The notes: generated by a model not told the origin, from the sequence alone. DNA of 17,652 nt from DASZZZ01 sp036260375 (GCA_036260375.1 DASZZZ010000124.1:1-17652), one strand, 5' to 3'; counted from the stretch's first letter, positions 6,574 to 13,572 are shown. A program made the numbers and translations.

Positions 6574-8567
6574 GCGCGAGCGACGACGTCCGCGAAGAGG
6601 CGACGGGGTCGCGCACGCTCGGCCGGCTGTCGCGTTTCATGGTCGCCCAGCTCGAGACGGCCGTCGACGGCGACGCGGCGCGTGGCGCGGCCGCGCGCGC
6701 GGTGCCGGCCGCGCCGTCGCCGGCGCGCGTCGCGGAGGCCGCCGGCGCGCGCCCGCGCGACGACGTGCTGCGAGTGCTGTTCGTCGAGGACGACATGGCC
6801 TATGCGGGCCTCGTCGCCGCGATGCTGCGCGACGGCACGGCGGCCGTGGAGATCGTGCACGTCGAGCGCGTCGGAGCGGCCCGCGACGCCCTCGCGCGCG
6901 CGCCGTTCGACTGCGTCGTGATGGACCTCACGCTGCCCGACGCCAGACGGCTCGACGGCGTGCGCTCGCTCCACGCCGCGGCCCCCGACGTCGCGAAGGT
7001 CGTGCTCACCGGCGTCGAGGACCACCAGCTCTCGTTCGAGTCGATCGGCGCCGGCGCGCAGGACTACCTGCACAAGGACGCGCTCGAGCGCGACGTCCTC
7101 GTGCGGTCCATCCGCTACGCGATCGAGCGCAAGCGCGCCGAGATCGCGTTGCGAGAGCGCGACGAGCTCAACCGCGCCGTGCTCGACTCGCTGCCGACCG
7201 AGACCGGCGTCGTCGACGCGCACGGCAACGTGATCGCGGTCAACCGCGCGTGGCGCACCGCCGACGAGCGCCTCGGACGCGCCGCCTCGGTCGGCCAGCA
7301 CTACGCCGCGGTGTGCCGCCGGCGCATGGCCGACCCGGACGACGCGGAGCGCGCGATCGCGGCGATCGACGCCGTCGTCCACGGCGACGACGAGCGTGGT
7401 GACCTCGACTACCGTGCGGCGGACGACGACGTGTGGTTCAACCTCGCGGTCGTCCCGCTGGTGACGCGCCACGGAGGCGCCGTCGTCTCGCACGCCGACG
7501 TGAGCGAGCGCAAGCGCGCCGAGGCCGAGCTGTCGCGCCGCGCGCTCCACGACCCGCTCACGGGGCTCGCGAACCGCGCCCTGCTGCTCGACCGTCTCGG
7601 CACCGCCATCGCGGCGCTCGAGCGCCGGCCGGGAAAGATCGCCCTGTTCTTCCTCGACCTCGACGGCTTCAAGTCCGTCAACGACGAGCTCGGCCACGAG
7701 ATCGGCGACCGCGTGCTCGTCACGACCGGGGAGCGCCTGCGCGACGCGCTGCGCCCGACCGACGTCGTCGCGCGCTTCGGAGGCGACGAGTTCGCGGTGT
7801 TGTGCGAGGGCATCGAGGACGACGCCGACGTGCTGCGCATCGCGCGCCGCGTGCAGGAGCGCCTCGACCTGCCGCTCGAGCTCCCGAGCGGCGACGCCGC
7901 GCTGCGCGCGAGCATCGGCATCGCGGTGACGGAGAGCCCGTCGGAGCGCGCCGAAGCGCTCGTGCGGGACGCCGACGCCGCGATGTACCAGGCGAAGAAG
8001 AGCGGCGGCGGCCGGCACTGGATCGCCACCGAGCCCACACGCACGCGCCTGCGCCAGCGGCGCGAGCTGCAGCTCGCGCTGGCGGGCGCGGTCGACAACG
8101 ACGAGCTGCGCATGTGGTACCAGCCGATCGTCGAGACGAGCAGCGGCGACATCGTCGGCGTCGAGGCGCTCCTCCGGTGGCAGCACCCCGAGCGCGGCCT
8201 CCTGGCGCCGCGCGAGTTCCTTTCCCTCGCCGAGGACGGCGACCTGATCCTGCCGATCGGGGAGTGGGTGCTCGACACGGCGGTCGCGCAGGCGGCAGCG
8301 TGGTGGGGGACCGGCGCGCGCCCGCCCGCGCACGGCTTGTTCGTGAACGTCGCGGCGCAGCAGCTGGTCGCGCCCGGCTTCGCCGCCGCGGCCGAACGCG
8401 TCATGCGCGACGCGGGCGTGCCGGCGTCGACGATGTGCTTCGAGGTCACCGAGAGCGCGTTCCTCGGCGACCTCGACGCGGCGGTCGAGGCCGCGGTCGC
8501 GCTCAAGGCGCTCGGGGCGCGCCTCGCGATCGACGACTTCGGCACCGGCTACTGCTCGCTCGACTAG
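6570..8567 (+). CDS. REC-PAS-GGDEF-EAL c-di-GMP protein, EAL cut short by an in-frame TAG
   Basis: 665 residues as written. After an Ala/Pro-rich N-terminus, REC spans about 66-185 (Glu73/Asp74/Asp75, phosphoacceptor Asp119, Thr147, Lys169). PAS spans about 195-317 (VVDAHGNVIAVNRAWR). GGDEF has RFGGDEF at 402-408 and an I-site RPTD at 395-398, so diguanylate cyclase with product inhibition is expected. EAL begins with VEALLRW at 531-537 and keeps Asn593, Glu625 and Asp655/Asp656, then ends at IDDFGTGYCSLD. The next codon is TAG (8565-8567), followed in frame by LKRLPADVLKID, the normal continuation, so the TAG stands where Tyr is expected. The missing part holds the Lys of LKID, Glu of AEGVE and Gln of QGF, so phosphodiesterase activity should be lost. 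ATG 6570 overlaps the upstream TGA. TAG could be a mutation or a read error. Confidence 0.88.
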   Translation: MSASDDVREEATGSRTLGRLSRFMVAQLETAVDGDAARGAAARAVPAAPSPARVAEAAGARPRDDVLRVLFVEDDMAYAGLVAAMLRDGTAAVEIVHVERVGAARDALARAPFDCVVMDLTLPDARRLDGVRSLHAAAPDVAKVVLTGVEDHQLSFESIGAGAQDYLHKDALERDVLVRSIRYAIERKRAEIALRERDELNRAVLDSLPTETGVVDAHGNVIAVNRAWRTADERLGRAASVGQHYAAVCRRRMADPDDAERAIAAIDAVVHGDDERGDLDYRAADDDVWFNLAVVPLVTRHGGAVVSHADVSERKRAEAELSRRALHDPLTGLANRALLLDRLGTAIAALERRPGKIALFFLDLDGFKSVNDELGHEIGDRVLVTTGERLRDALRPTDVVARFGGDEFAVLCEGIEDDADVLRIARRVQERLDLPLELPSGDAALRASIGIAVTESPSERAEALVRDADAAMYQAKKSGGGRHWIATEPTRTRLRQRRELQLALAGAVDNDELRMWYQPIVETSSGDIVGVEALLRWQHPERGLLAPREFLSLAEDGDLILPIGEWVLDTAVAQAAAWWGTGARPPAHGLFVNVAAQQLVAPGFAAAAERVMRDAGVPASTMCFEVTESAFLGDLDAAVEAAVALKALGARLAIDDFGTGYCSLD

Positions 8568-8852
8568 CTCAAGCGCCTTCCGGCCGACGTCCTCAAGATC
8601 GACGCGGAGTTCGTCGGGGGCCTCGGACGGCGCGACACCGAGGACTCCGCCATCGTCGCCGCCATCGTCGAGCTGGCGCGCATGCTGTCGCTGCCCGTCG
8701 TCGCCGAGGGCGTCGAGACGAGCGACCAGCTCGCCGAGCTGCGCCGGCTTCCGTGCGAGCTCGCGCAGGGCTTCTGGTTCTCGACGCCGCGGCCCCCGGA
8801 CGACTTCGTCGCGACCGACGGCCGCCTGGCGATCGACGAGTCGCTGCCGTAG
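8568..8852 (+). pseudogene. In-frame remainder of the EAL domain after the TAG
   Basis: 94 codons in the same frame as the gene before, running to TAG 8850-8852. They encode the rest of a normal EAL domain: LKRLPADVLKID, then VVAEGVET, then ELAQGFWFS. Codons still end in G or C and there is no second lesion, so the break is recent, is a sequencing error, or is read through. No ribosome-binding site or plausible start exists for separate translation. With Tyr at the TAG the whole protein would have 760 residues. Confidence 0.8.
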
Positions 8853-8866
8853 CGCCCCGCGGCGCG

Positions 8867-8872
8867 TATGCT
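8867..8872 (+). promoter_or_regulatory. Possible -10 hexamer TATGCT for panB
   Basis: TATGCT fits TANNNT well and lies in the 55-base gap after the EAL remnant. It predicts a leader of about 30 bases to the panB start. No convincing -35 is seen. Confidence 0.45.
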
Positions 8873-8896
8873 TGCGTCGCCTGCGGCTACCTGGAT

Positions 8897-8902
8897 AGGA
8901 GG
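8897..8902 (+). promoter_or_regulatory. Strong ribosome-binding site AGGAGG of panB
   Basis: AGGAGG sits five bases before GTG 8908 and decides that start over other in-frame candidates. Confidence 0.7.
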
Positions 8903-8907
8903 CGACA

Positions 8908-9705
8908 GTGCCCGTGACCGTGCGCGACCTTCGCGCGTTCAAGGAGCGCGGCGAGAAGCTCGTGATGCTGACCGCCTACGACGCTCCGTCGGCCCGGCTC
9001 CTCGACGAGGCCGGGATCCCGCTGCTGCTCGTCGGCGACTCGCTCGGCATGGTCGTGCTCGGCCACGACAGCACGCTGCCGGTCACGATGGACGACGTCG
9101 TCCGGCACGCGGCCGCGGTGGTGCGCGGCGCGACCGACGCGCTCGTCGTCGCCGACCTGCCGTTCATGAGCTACCAGGCGTCCGACGACGACGGCGTCCG
9201 AAACGCGGGACGTCTCGTGAAGGAGGCCGGCGTGCGCGCCGTCAAGCTCGAGGGAGGGCAGCGCGTCGTCGACCTCGTCGCGCGCGTCACCGACGCCGGG
9301 GTGCCGGTGATGGGCCACCTCGGGCTGACACCGCAGTCGGTGCACCGGTTCGGCGGCTACCGGGTCCAGGGCCGCGACGAGGAGGACGCGGCGCGCATCG
9401 TCGCCGACGCCAAGGCGCTCGAGGCGGCCGGCGCGTTCGCGCTCGTGCTCGAGGCGATTCCCGCGGGCGTCGCGCGCGTGATCACCCAGTCACTGTCGAT
9501 CCCGACGATCGGCATCGGCGCCGGCCCCCACTGCGACGGGCAGGTCCTCGTGCTGCACGACTTCCTCGGCATCACCGAGGGCCGCGTCCCGCGCTTCGTC
9601 AAGCGCTACGCGTCGCTCGCCGACGAGATCCGCGGCGCGGCCCGCCGCTTCGCCGACGACGTCGCGACTGGCGCCTACCCGGGGCCGGAGCACACTTACG
9701 AGTGA
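8908..9705 (+). CDS. panB: 3-methyl-2-oxobutanoate hydroxymethyltransferase (PanB)
   Basis: 265 residues, the normal PanB length. The enzyme transfers a hydroxymethyl group from 5,10-methylene-tetrahydrofolate to 2-oxoisovalerate to make ketopantoate, the first committed step to pantothenate and coenzyme A. Family blocks are clear: MLTAYDAPSARLLDEAG near the N-terminus, VGDSLGMVVLGH (metal ligand Asp44), ADLPFMSY (Asp83), AVKLEGG (Lys113, Glu115), MGHLGLTPQSVHRFGGY and LEAIPA (Glu182, equivalent to the catalytic Glu181 of E. coli PanB). IGIGAGPHCDGQVLV near the C-terminus is also typical. It is a soluble cytoplasmic enzyme that is decameric in known homologues. GTG 8908 is set by the AGGAGG upstream. 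No other pantothenate gene lies in the window. Confidence 0.97.
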   Translation: MPVTVRDLRAFKERGEKLVMLTAYDAPSARLLDEAGIPLLLVGDSLGMVVLGHDSTLPVTMDDVVRHAAAVVRGATDALVVADLPFMSYQASDDDGVRNAGRLVKEAGVRAVKLEGGQRVVDLVARVTDAGVPVMGHLGLTPQSVHRFGGYRVQGRDEEDAARIVADAKALEAAGAFALVLEAIPAGVARVITQSLSIPTIGIGAGPHCDGQVLVLHDFLGITEGRVPRFVKRYASLADEIRGAARRFADDVATGAYPGPEHTYE

Positions 9706-9767
9706 GTCTCGACGGGGGCGGGCCGACGTCGCGGTCAAGGGGCCCCCACGGCGTGCCGATGCTCCCA

Positions 9768-9792
9768 CCGTGCCGGCACGGCCGGCGCCGGC
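9768..9792 (+). repeat. Two adjoining perfect palindromes between panB and the zinc-ribbon gene
   Basis: CCGTGCCGGCACGG at 9768-9781 is a 14-base perfect palindrome, and GCCGGCGCCGGC at 9781-9792 is a 12-base one sharing a base with it. They lie 63 bases after the panB stop. They could form GC-rich terminator hairpins or be a by-product of extreme GC content. Confidence 0.35.
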
Positions 9793-9841
9793 GAGCGCGG
9801 CCGCCCCGGCCCGCCGCCGCCACCCGGACGCGGACGGAGCC

Positions 9842-10573
9842 GTGACGACGAGACAGGACGCGACGGCGCGCACGATGCGGTGCCCGGCGTGCGGGGGCCT
9901 GAACCCGAGCGAGGCGCAGTGGTGCGGTCAGTGCCTCGAGCGCTTCGACGCGCCGCCGCCCGTGGCCGCGCCGCGGCCCGCCGTTCCGCCGGCCCCGCAG
10001 GCGCCCGAGGCGACGGCCCCGCCCCCGCCCGAGGCGACGGCCCCGCCGCCCCACGCGCCGGCGCGCGTCGGCGGCGTCGTGCGCGTGTCCGACGCCGGCA
10101 TGTCGTGGGTGTGCGCGCGCTGCGACGCGGTCAACGATTTCGGCGCGCCGAGGTGCGGCGTGTGCGGCAGCGCGTTCGCCGACTCGCTGCGCGAGCCTGA
10201 GACGACGCCGTCGCGGCGCGACCCGAACATGGCGGCGCTGCTGGCGCTGCTGTTCCCCGGCGCCGGTCACGCGTACGCGCGCCACTGGCCGCAGGCGCTC
10301 GCGCGCGCGGTGCTCGGGCTGTGGACGGTGCTCGGCACCGGGGTCGCGGTGTGGCAGCGCGGCGCGCCGGGCTCGGTGGTGCTGCTCGTGTGGTACGGGC
10401 TCGCGGCGTTCGGGCTGTGGGTCGTCGGGGCGCACGACGCGTACCGGGCCGCGTCCGGGCGCGACGACCTGTCGCTGCTGCGCGGGCGCGCGTTCTTGTT
10501 CGTCGTCCTGGGGTTGCTGGCCGTCCTCGTGATGTCGGTCTTGTCGGCGGTGTCGGCGGCGCCCGGAGGGTGA
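9842..10573 (+). CDS. Double zinc-ribbon membrane protein of unknown function
   Basis: 243 residues from GTG 9842. Other starts are ATG 9875, where the first zinc ribbon begins, and GTG 9770, which lies six bases after the -10-like GATGCT. None has a well-spaced Shine-Dalgarno. The first ribbon is CPACGGLNPSEAQWCGQC, followed by a Pro/Ala-rich linker with a repeated EATAPPP unit, then a second ribbon CARCDAVNDFGAPRCGVC. A membrane part follows with about three or four helices, opening with LLALLFPGAGHAYARHWPQAL, similar to the PG-GH-Y signature of small TM2-like proteins, and ending in LFVVLGLLAVLVMSVLSAV. The ribbons are expected in the cytoplasm and may bind zinc. Function is unknown and no neighbour explains it. 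Confidence 0.8.
   Translation: MTTRQDATARTMRCPACGGLNPSEAQWCGQCLERFDAPPPVAAPRPAVPPAPQAPEATAPPPPEATAPPPHAPARVGGVVRVSDAGMSWVCARCDAVNDFGAPRCGVCGSAFADSLREPETTPSRRDPNMAALLALLFPGAGHAYARHWPQALARAVLGLWTVLGTGVAVWQRGAPGSVVLLVWYGLAAFGLWVVGAHDAYRAASGRDDLSLLRGRAFLFVVLGLLAVLVMSVLSAVSAAPGG
10003..10050 (+). repeat. Two tandem 24-base repeats in the Pro/Ala linker
   Basis: Units at 10003-10026 and 10027-10050 differ at one base. Each encodes an eight-residue PEATAPPP-type piece, so the frame is kept. This looks like a recent linker duplication with no separate function. Confidence 0.75.
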
Positions 10574-10596
10574 CGGTGCGGCGCCCGGCGCGTCGC

Positions 10597-10602
10597 TAAC
10601 AT
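10597..10602 (+). promoter_or_regulatory. -10 hexamer TAACAT for a leaderless phosphoesterase transcript
   Basis: TAACAT, then the six bases tccgcc, then ATG 10609. The start codon should be the first codon of the mRNA, and no Shine-Dalgarno is present, as expected for leaderless initiation. Confidence 0.65.
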
Positions 10603-10608
10603 TCCGCC

Positions 10609-11388
10609 ATGCCCATCTTCGTGGTGTCCGATCTGCACGGAGCCGCGGACGACCTCACCAAGGCCATTCCCGAGGGCTCGACGCTGCTCCTGCTCGGCGA
10701 CCTCATCAACCTGCTCGACTACACGTCGATGTCCGGGATCCTCACCGAGATCTTCTCGGTCGAAGCCGTCGCGGAGGTGTCGCGCCTGCGCGCCGCGGGC
10801 GAGGTCGAGCGGGCCCGCGACGTGATCCACGAGCGCACGCGCGGGCGCGAGGAGGAGGTCCGGCGCGAGATGCGGCGTCTCACGCGCGAGCAGTACGAGA
10901 CGGTGTTCGCCGCGCTGCCCGACCCGACGTACCTCATCCTCGGCAACGTCGACCAACCCCCGCTGGCGCGCGCCCTCGCCGAGTCGACGCCCGCGACGCG
11001 TCTCGTCGACGGACGCGTCGTCACGCTCGACGGCGAGCGCTTCGGCTTCGTCGGCGGCGCGCTGCCGACGCCGTTGCACGTCGCCGGCGAGGTCGGCGAG
11101 GACGAGATGCGCGCCACGATCGACGGGCTCGGCGAGGTCGACGTGCTGTGCTCGCACATCCCGCCGGCGATTCCGGAGCTGTGCTACGACACGGTCGCGG
11201 GGCGCGCGGAGCGCGGGAGCGAGGACCTGTTGCGCTACATCGAGGACGTCCAGCCGCGCCGCGCGTACTTCGGTCACGTGCACCAGCCGCTCGTGTCGTC
11301 GCTGCGCATCGGCCGTACGCTGTGCGTCAACACCGGCTACTTCCGCGCGACGCGGCGCGCGTTCCCGCATCACGGGCGCGCGACCTAG
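10609..11388 (+). CDS. Calcineurin-like metallophosphoesterase
   Basis: 259 residues, soluble. All five motifs of the two-metal phosphoesterase fold are present: SDLHG with Asp8 and His10, LLGDLIN with Asp31, LGNVDQP with Asn113 (the GNVD/GNCD variant of GNHD), CSHIPP with His183, and FGHVHQP with His223 and His225. It therefore probably hydrolyses a phosphomonoester or phosphodiester with bound metal ions; the substrate cannot be told. An unusual helical insert rich in Arg and Glu, about residues 47-98, lies between the GD and GN motifs and may be a cap or partner-binding element. ATG 10609 is set by the -10 six bases upstream. An SRPBCC gene follows after 19 bases. Confidence 0.88.
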   Translation: MPIFVVSDLHGAADDLTKAIPEGSTLLLLGDLINLLDYTSMSGILTEIFSVEAVAEVSRLRAAGEVERARDVIHERTRGREEEVRREMRRLTREQYETVFAALPDPTYLILGNVDQPPLARALAESTPATRLVDGRVVTLDGERFGFVGGALPTPLHVAGEVGEDEMRATIDGLGEVDVLCSHIPPAIPELCYDTVAGRAERGSEDLLRYIEDVQPRRAYFGHVHQPLVSSLRIGRTLCVNTGYFRATRRAFPHHGRAT

Positions 11389-11397
11389 CCGCGGAAC

Positions 11398-11402
11398 GGA
11401 GG
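11398..11402 (+). promoter_or_regulatory. Ribosome-binding site GGAGG of the SRPBCC gene
   Basis: GGAGG lies five bases before ATG 11408 in the 19-base gap after the phosphoesterase. It suggests translation from a shared mRNA, unlike the leaderless neighbours. Confidence 0.65.
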
Positions 11403-11407
11403 ACGGC

Positions 11408-11842
11408 ATGGCCGAAACGGTCAGCGACTCGATCGACGTCGCCGCGCCGGCGGCCGAGGTGTTCGCCGTCGCGACCGACTTCGAGGCGTACCCGCAGTGG
11501 AACGAGAGCGTAGAGAAGGTCGAGGTGCGGGCAGCCGACGACGACGGGCGCGCGACGATCGTGTGGTTCGAGGTCGACGCGCGCGTCAGGGTCGTCCGCT
11601 ACACGCTCGCGTACGACTACTCGAACGCGCCGCGCGCGTTCTCGTGGGATCTCGTCGACGGCGACGTCGCGGCCCTGCGCGGCTCGTACGAGTTCGACGA
11701 GCTCGACGGCGTCACCGAGGTGCGCTACGAGCTGTCGGTGGACCCGGGCTTCCCGCTGCCGGCGTTCCTGCGCCGTCAGGCGAGCCGCCAGATCGCGCGC
11801 GCCGCGCTGGCCGACCTCAAGCGGCGAGTGGAGTCGGCGTAG
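11408..11842 (+). CDS. SRPBCC / polyketide cyclase-like lipid-binding fold protein
   Basis: 144 residues, soluble. The N-terminus SDSIDVAAPAAEVFAVATDFEAYPQWNESVEKVEV is the classic opening of the START/SRPBCC superfamily (polyketide cyclase/dehydrase family, PF03364 or PF10604), with the WN pair in the first loop. The following strands (FEVDARVRVVRYTLAYDYSN, FSWDLVDGDVAALRGSYEF) and a C-terminal helix (ASRQIARAALADLKRRVES) complete the helix-grip fold. Such proteins hold a hydrophobic ligand; the ligand here is unknown, and this actinobacterial type is seldom catalytic. It sits between the phosphoesterase and a small CxxC protein followed by a ROK kinase. I recall a comparable gene order near glucokinase in other actinobacteria but could not check it. 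Confidence 0.88.
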   Translation: MAETVSDSIDVAAPAAEVFAVATDFEAYPQWNESVEKVEVRAADDDGRATIVWFEVDARVRVVRYTLAYDYSNAPRAFSWDLVDGDVAALRGSYEFDELDGVTEVRYELSVDPGFPLPAFLRRQASRQIARAALADLKRRVESA

Positions 11843-11859
11843 GCGCGGCGCGCACGGAG

Positions 11860-11865
11860 TAACCT
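11860..11865 (+). promoter_or_regulatory. -10 hexamer TAACCT for a leaderless transcript starting at 11872
   Basis: TAACCT, then the six bases cccgcc, then ATG 11872. The spacing equals that at 10597 and 12169. The ATG opens only a short ORF, not the 11895 gene. Confidence 0.55.
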
Positions 11866-11871
11866 CCCGCC

Positions 11872-11898
11872 ATGCGCGTGCACGGGACGACCTGGTGA
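11872..11898 (+). CDS. Possible leaderless 8-codon upstream ORF (MRVHGTTW)
   Basis: ATG 11872 lies six bases after a TAACCT -10 and opens an 8-residue frame ending at TGA 11896-11898. That TGA overlaps the GTG at 11895 of the next gene by four bases. The arrangement suggests a leader peptide whose translation feeds ribosomes into the downstream gene, which has only a weak GGGA as Shine-Dalgarno. It could instead be the remnant of a longer N-terminus after a one-base shift. No run of one amino acid is present, so no attenuation signal can be read from it. Confidence 0.4.
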   Translation: MRVHGTTW

Positions 11899-12176
11899 GC
11901 GACGAGCGCGCGGCGCGCTACAGCGACCTGTTCGGCCCCCGGCACGACGACGCGCCGGCGTGCGCGTACTGCCCGCTGTGCACCGCCATCTCGCTCGTGC
12001 GCGACGCGCGCCCCGAGGTCCTCGACCACCTCGCCGCGGCGGTGCGCGAGCTCGCCGCGGCGGCGGCCGTCGTGCTCGAGGAGGCCGAGCGGGTCGTCGG
12101 CGCCCCGGACGGCGTCACGTCCGCGCCCGGCCCGGACGGCGACGGGCGCGTCGTCTCCGGGCGGCCACTATCCTGA
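11895..12176 (+). CDS. Small CxxCxxC-type conserved actinobacterial protein, unknown function
   Basis: 93 residues from GTG 11895. The centre reads CAYCPLCTAISLVRDARPEV, with three Cys spaced C-x2-C-x2-C at 24, 27 and 30. An amphipathic Ala-rich helix (LDHLAAAVRELAAAAAVVLEEAE) and a disordered Gly/Pro/Asp tail follow. I recall small actinobacterial proteins of this kind with a CPxC core followed by RPEV near glucokinase genes (possibly DUF5304), but cannot confirm membership. Metal or redox binding by the cysteines is possible. Its TGA at 12174 lies partly inside the -10 of the ROK gene. It may be coupled to the 8-codon upstream ORF. Confidence 0.7.
   Translation: MSDERAARYSDLFGPRHDDAPACAYCPLCTAISLVRDARPEVLDHLAAAVRELAAAAAVVLEEAERVVGAPDGVTSAPGPDGDGRVVSGRPLS
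12169..12174 (+). promoter_or_regulatory. -10 hexamer TATCCT for the ROK kinase gene
   Basis: TATCCT is followed by six bases (gagggc) and ATG 12181, giving leaderless spacing. The GAGGG in the gap could also act as a close Shine-Dalgarno when the gene is read from an upstream mRNA, so two modes of initiation are possible. Confidence 0.6.
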
Positions 12177-12180
12177 GGGC

Positions 12181-13143
12181 ATGACGACCAGCGTCGCGAT
12201 CGGCGTCGACGTCGGCGGGACGGGCACCAAGGGCGCCCTCGTCGACGACACGGGCACCGTCCTGTTGCGCCTCGAGCGCCCAACCGACGTGCACGCGGGG
12301 ACCAAGGGCGTGCTCGGGCTCGTCGAGGACCTCCTCGGACGCGCCGCCGAGCTCGACGCGCACGTCGTCGCGGCCGGCGTCGGGGCGGCCGGCTTCGTCG
12401 ACGCGGCGCGCGGGGCGGTGACGTTCTCGGCCAACCTCGTCTACGACGACCCCGCGATCGCCGACGCGCTGCGGGCGCGCACCGGGTTGCCCGTCGCCGT
12501 CGACAACGACGCGAACGCGGCGGCGTGGGGCGAGCGCGTCTACGGGACCGCGCGCGACAGCGACCACCTCGCGCTGGTCATGGTCGGCACCGGGATCGGC
12601 AGCGGATTCGTCGTCGGGGGGCGCCTCGTGCGCGGCTTCACCGGCGCCGGCGCGGAGCTCGGCCATACGGTCGTCGAGCGCGACGGTCGGCGCTGCAAGT
12701 GCGGCATGCGCGGCTGCCTCGAGGAGTACGCGTCGGGACGCGCGATCGCGCGCATGGCGCGCGAGGAGGCGCGCTCCGAGCGCGACACGGCGATCCTCGA
12801 CTTCGCGGGCACCGTCGACGCGATCACCGCGAAGCACGTCGCCCAGGCGGCGCGCCAGTACGACGAGGTCGCGCGCCGCGTAATGCGGCGCGCCGGGACC
12901 GCGCTCGGCATCGGGCTCGCCAACGTCGTCAACGTGTTCGATCCCGAGGTCGTCGTCGTCGGCGGCGGCGTGGCGCGCGCCGGGGAGCCGTACCTCGGAC
13001 CCGCGCGCGACGAGCTCGCGCAGCGGACGAACGAGCAACGGCGGCGTCCCGTGCGGCTCGACGTCACGACGCTCGGGTCCGACGGCGGCATCGTCGGCGC
13101 CGCCGCGCTCGCGTTCGACGCGCGCTCCGGGAGCGGACCGTGA
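12181..13143 (+). CDS. ROK family sugar kinase, probable glucokinase
   Basis: 320 residues, a typical length. The N-terminal phosphate-binding loop IGVDVGGTGTKGALVD, the catalytic Asp110 in VDNDANAAAWGE and the second ATP loop MVGTGIGSGFVVGG are all present. The ROK zinc site is complete: His162 in ELGHTVV plus C172KCGMRGC179 with Cys172, Cys174 and Cys179, followed by LEEY. The adenosine motif VVVVGGGVARAGEPYLGPA is near the C-terminus. No N-terminal helix-turn-helix exists, so it is a kinase and not a ROK repressor. The likely reaction is ATP-dependent phosphorylation of glucose in the cytoplasm; another hexose is possible. Its TGA overlaps the GTG of the DUF1232 gene by four bases. Confidence 0.93.
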   Translation: MTTSVAIGVDVGGTGTKGALVDDTGTVLLRLERPTDVHAGTKGVLGLVEDLLGRAAELDAHVVAAGVGAAGFVDAARGAVTFSANLVYDDPAIADALRARTGLPVAVDNDANAAAWGERVYGTARDSDHLALVMVGTGIGSGFVVGGRLVRGFTGAGAELGHTVVERDGRRCKCGMRGCLEEYASGRAIARMAREEARSERDTAILDFAGTVDAITAKHVAQAARQYDEVARRVMRRAGTALGIGLANVVNVFDPEVVVVGGGVARAGEPYLGPARDELAQRTNEQRRRPVRLDVTTLGSDGGIVGAAALAFDARSGSGP

Positions 13144-13529
13144 TCGAGCCGTCGCGGCGGCCGCCGGGAGCCGCGCAGACGCGTCTGCGCGAGTACGCGC
13201 TCGCGGCCCCACGTCTCGTCAAGCTCGTGTGGCGGCTCGCGCGCGACCCGCGCGTGCCAGCGCGCAGCAAGGCCGTGTTGTTCGTCGTCGCGGGCTACTT
13301 CGCGTCGCCGATCGACCTGCTGCCCGACTTCGTGCCGGGCCTCGGCCAGCTCGACGACCTGATCCTCGCCGCGTTCGCGCTCGACCAGATCCTCAACCGC
13401 GTGCCCGAGGACGTCGTGCGGTCCCACTGGGACGGCGACGACGACGTCCTCGAGCTCGTGCGACAGATCGTCGACATCGCGACGTCGTTCGTCCCGGACC
13501 GGGTGCGCAGGCGCTTCGGGGCGCCTTGA
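13140..13529 (+). CDS. DUF1232 (YkvA-like) membrane-associated protein
   Basis: 129 residues from GTG 13140, which overlaps the ROK stop (GTGA). The DUF1232 signature (PF06803) is clear at about residues 41-75: ARSKAVLFVVAGYFASPIDLL, then PDFVPGLGQLDDLILAAFAL. This hydrophobic hairpin with SPIDLLPD is typical; the protein probably inserts in or lies on the membrane. A basic N-terminus (RLVKLVWRLARDPRVP) precedes it and a polar helix (LVRQIVDIATSF) and basic tail follow. Family function is unknown. It is probably co-transcribed with the ROK kinase, though no functional link is known. Confidence 0.9.
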   Translation: MIEPSRRPPGAAQTRLREYALAAPRLVKLVWRLARDPRVPARSKAVLFVVAGYFASPIDLLPDFVPGLGQLDDLILAAFALDQILNRVPEDVVRSHWDGDDDVLELVRQIVDIATSFVPDRVRRRFGAP

Positions 13530-13532
13530 CCG

Positions 13533-13546
13533 CGGGCGCGCGCCCG
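13533..13546 (+). terminator. Perfect 14-base palindrome after the DUF1232 gene
   Basis: CGGGCGCGCGCCCG begins four bases after the stop codon. It can fold into a short GC-only hairpin, but there is no T-tract and the next gene starts 27 bases later, so termination is doubtful. Confidence 0.2.
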
Positions 13547-13572
13547 GGGCGCGCCGCCGGGGGCCGGGCGCC

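Noticed and set aside
8565..8567. TAG read as pyrrolysine or a recoded sense codon
   Set aside because: Many genes here use TAG as a true stop, no pyrrolysine genes are seen, and the expected residue is an ordinary Tyr.
8682..8852. Separate translation of the EAL remnant from an internal ATG at 8682
   Set aside because: No ribosome-binding site, and the start falls in the middle of a barrel domain after the LKID motif.
6021..8942. Minus-strand open frame of 973 codons opposite the cyclase gene
   Set aside because: Same low-complexity Arg/Val/Asp make-up, spans several plus-strand genes, no recognisable domain.
12181..13143. ROK protein as a transcriptional repressor
   Set aside because: There is no N-terminal helix-turn-helix; the kinase motifs start at residue 5.
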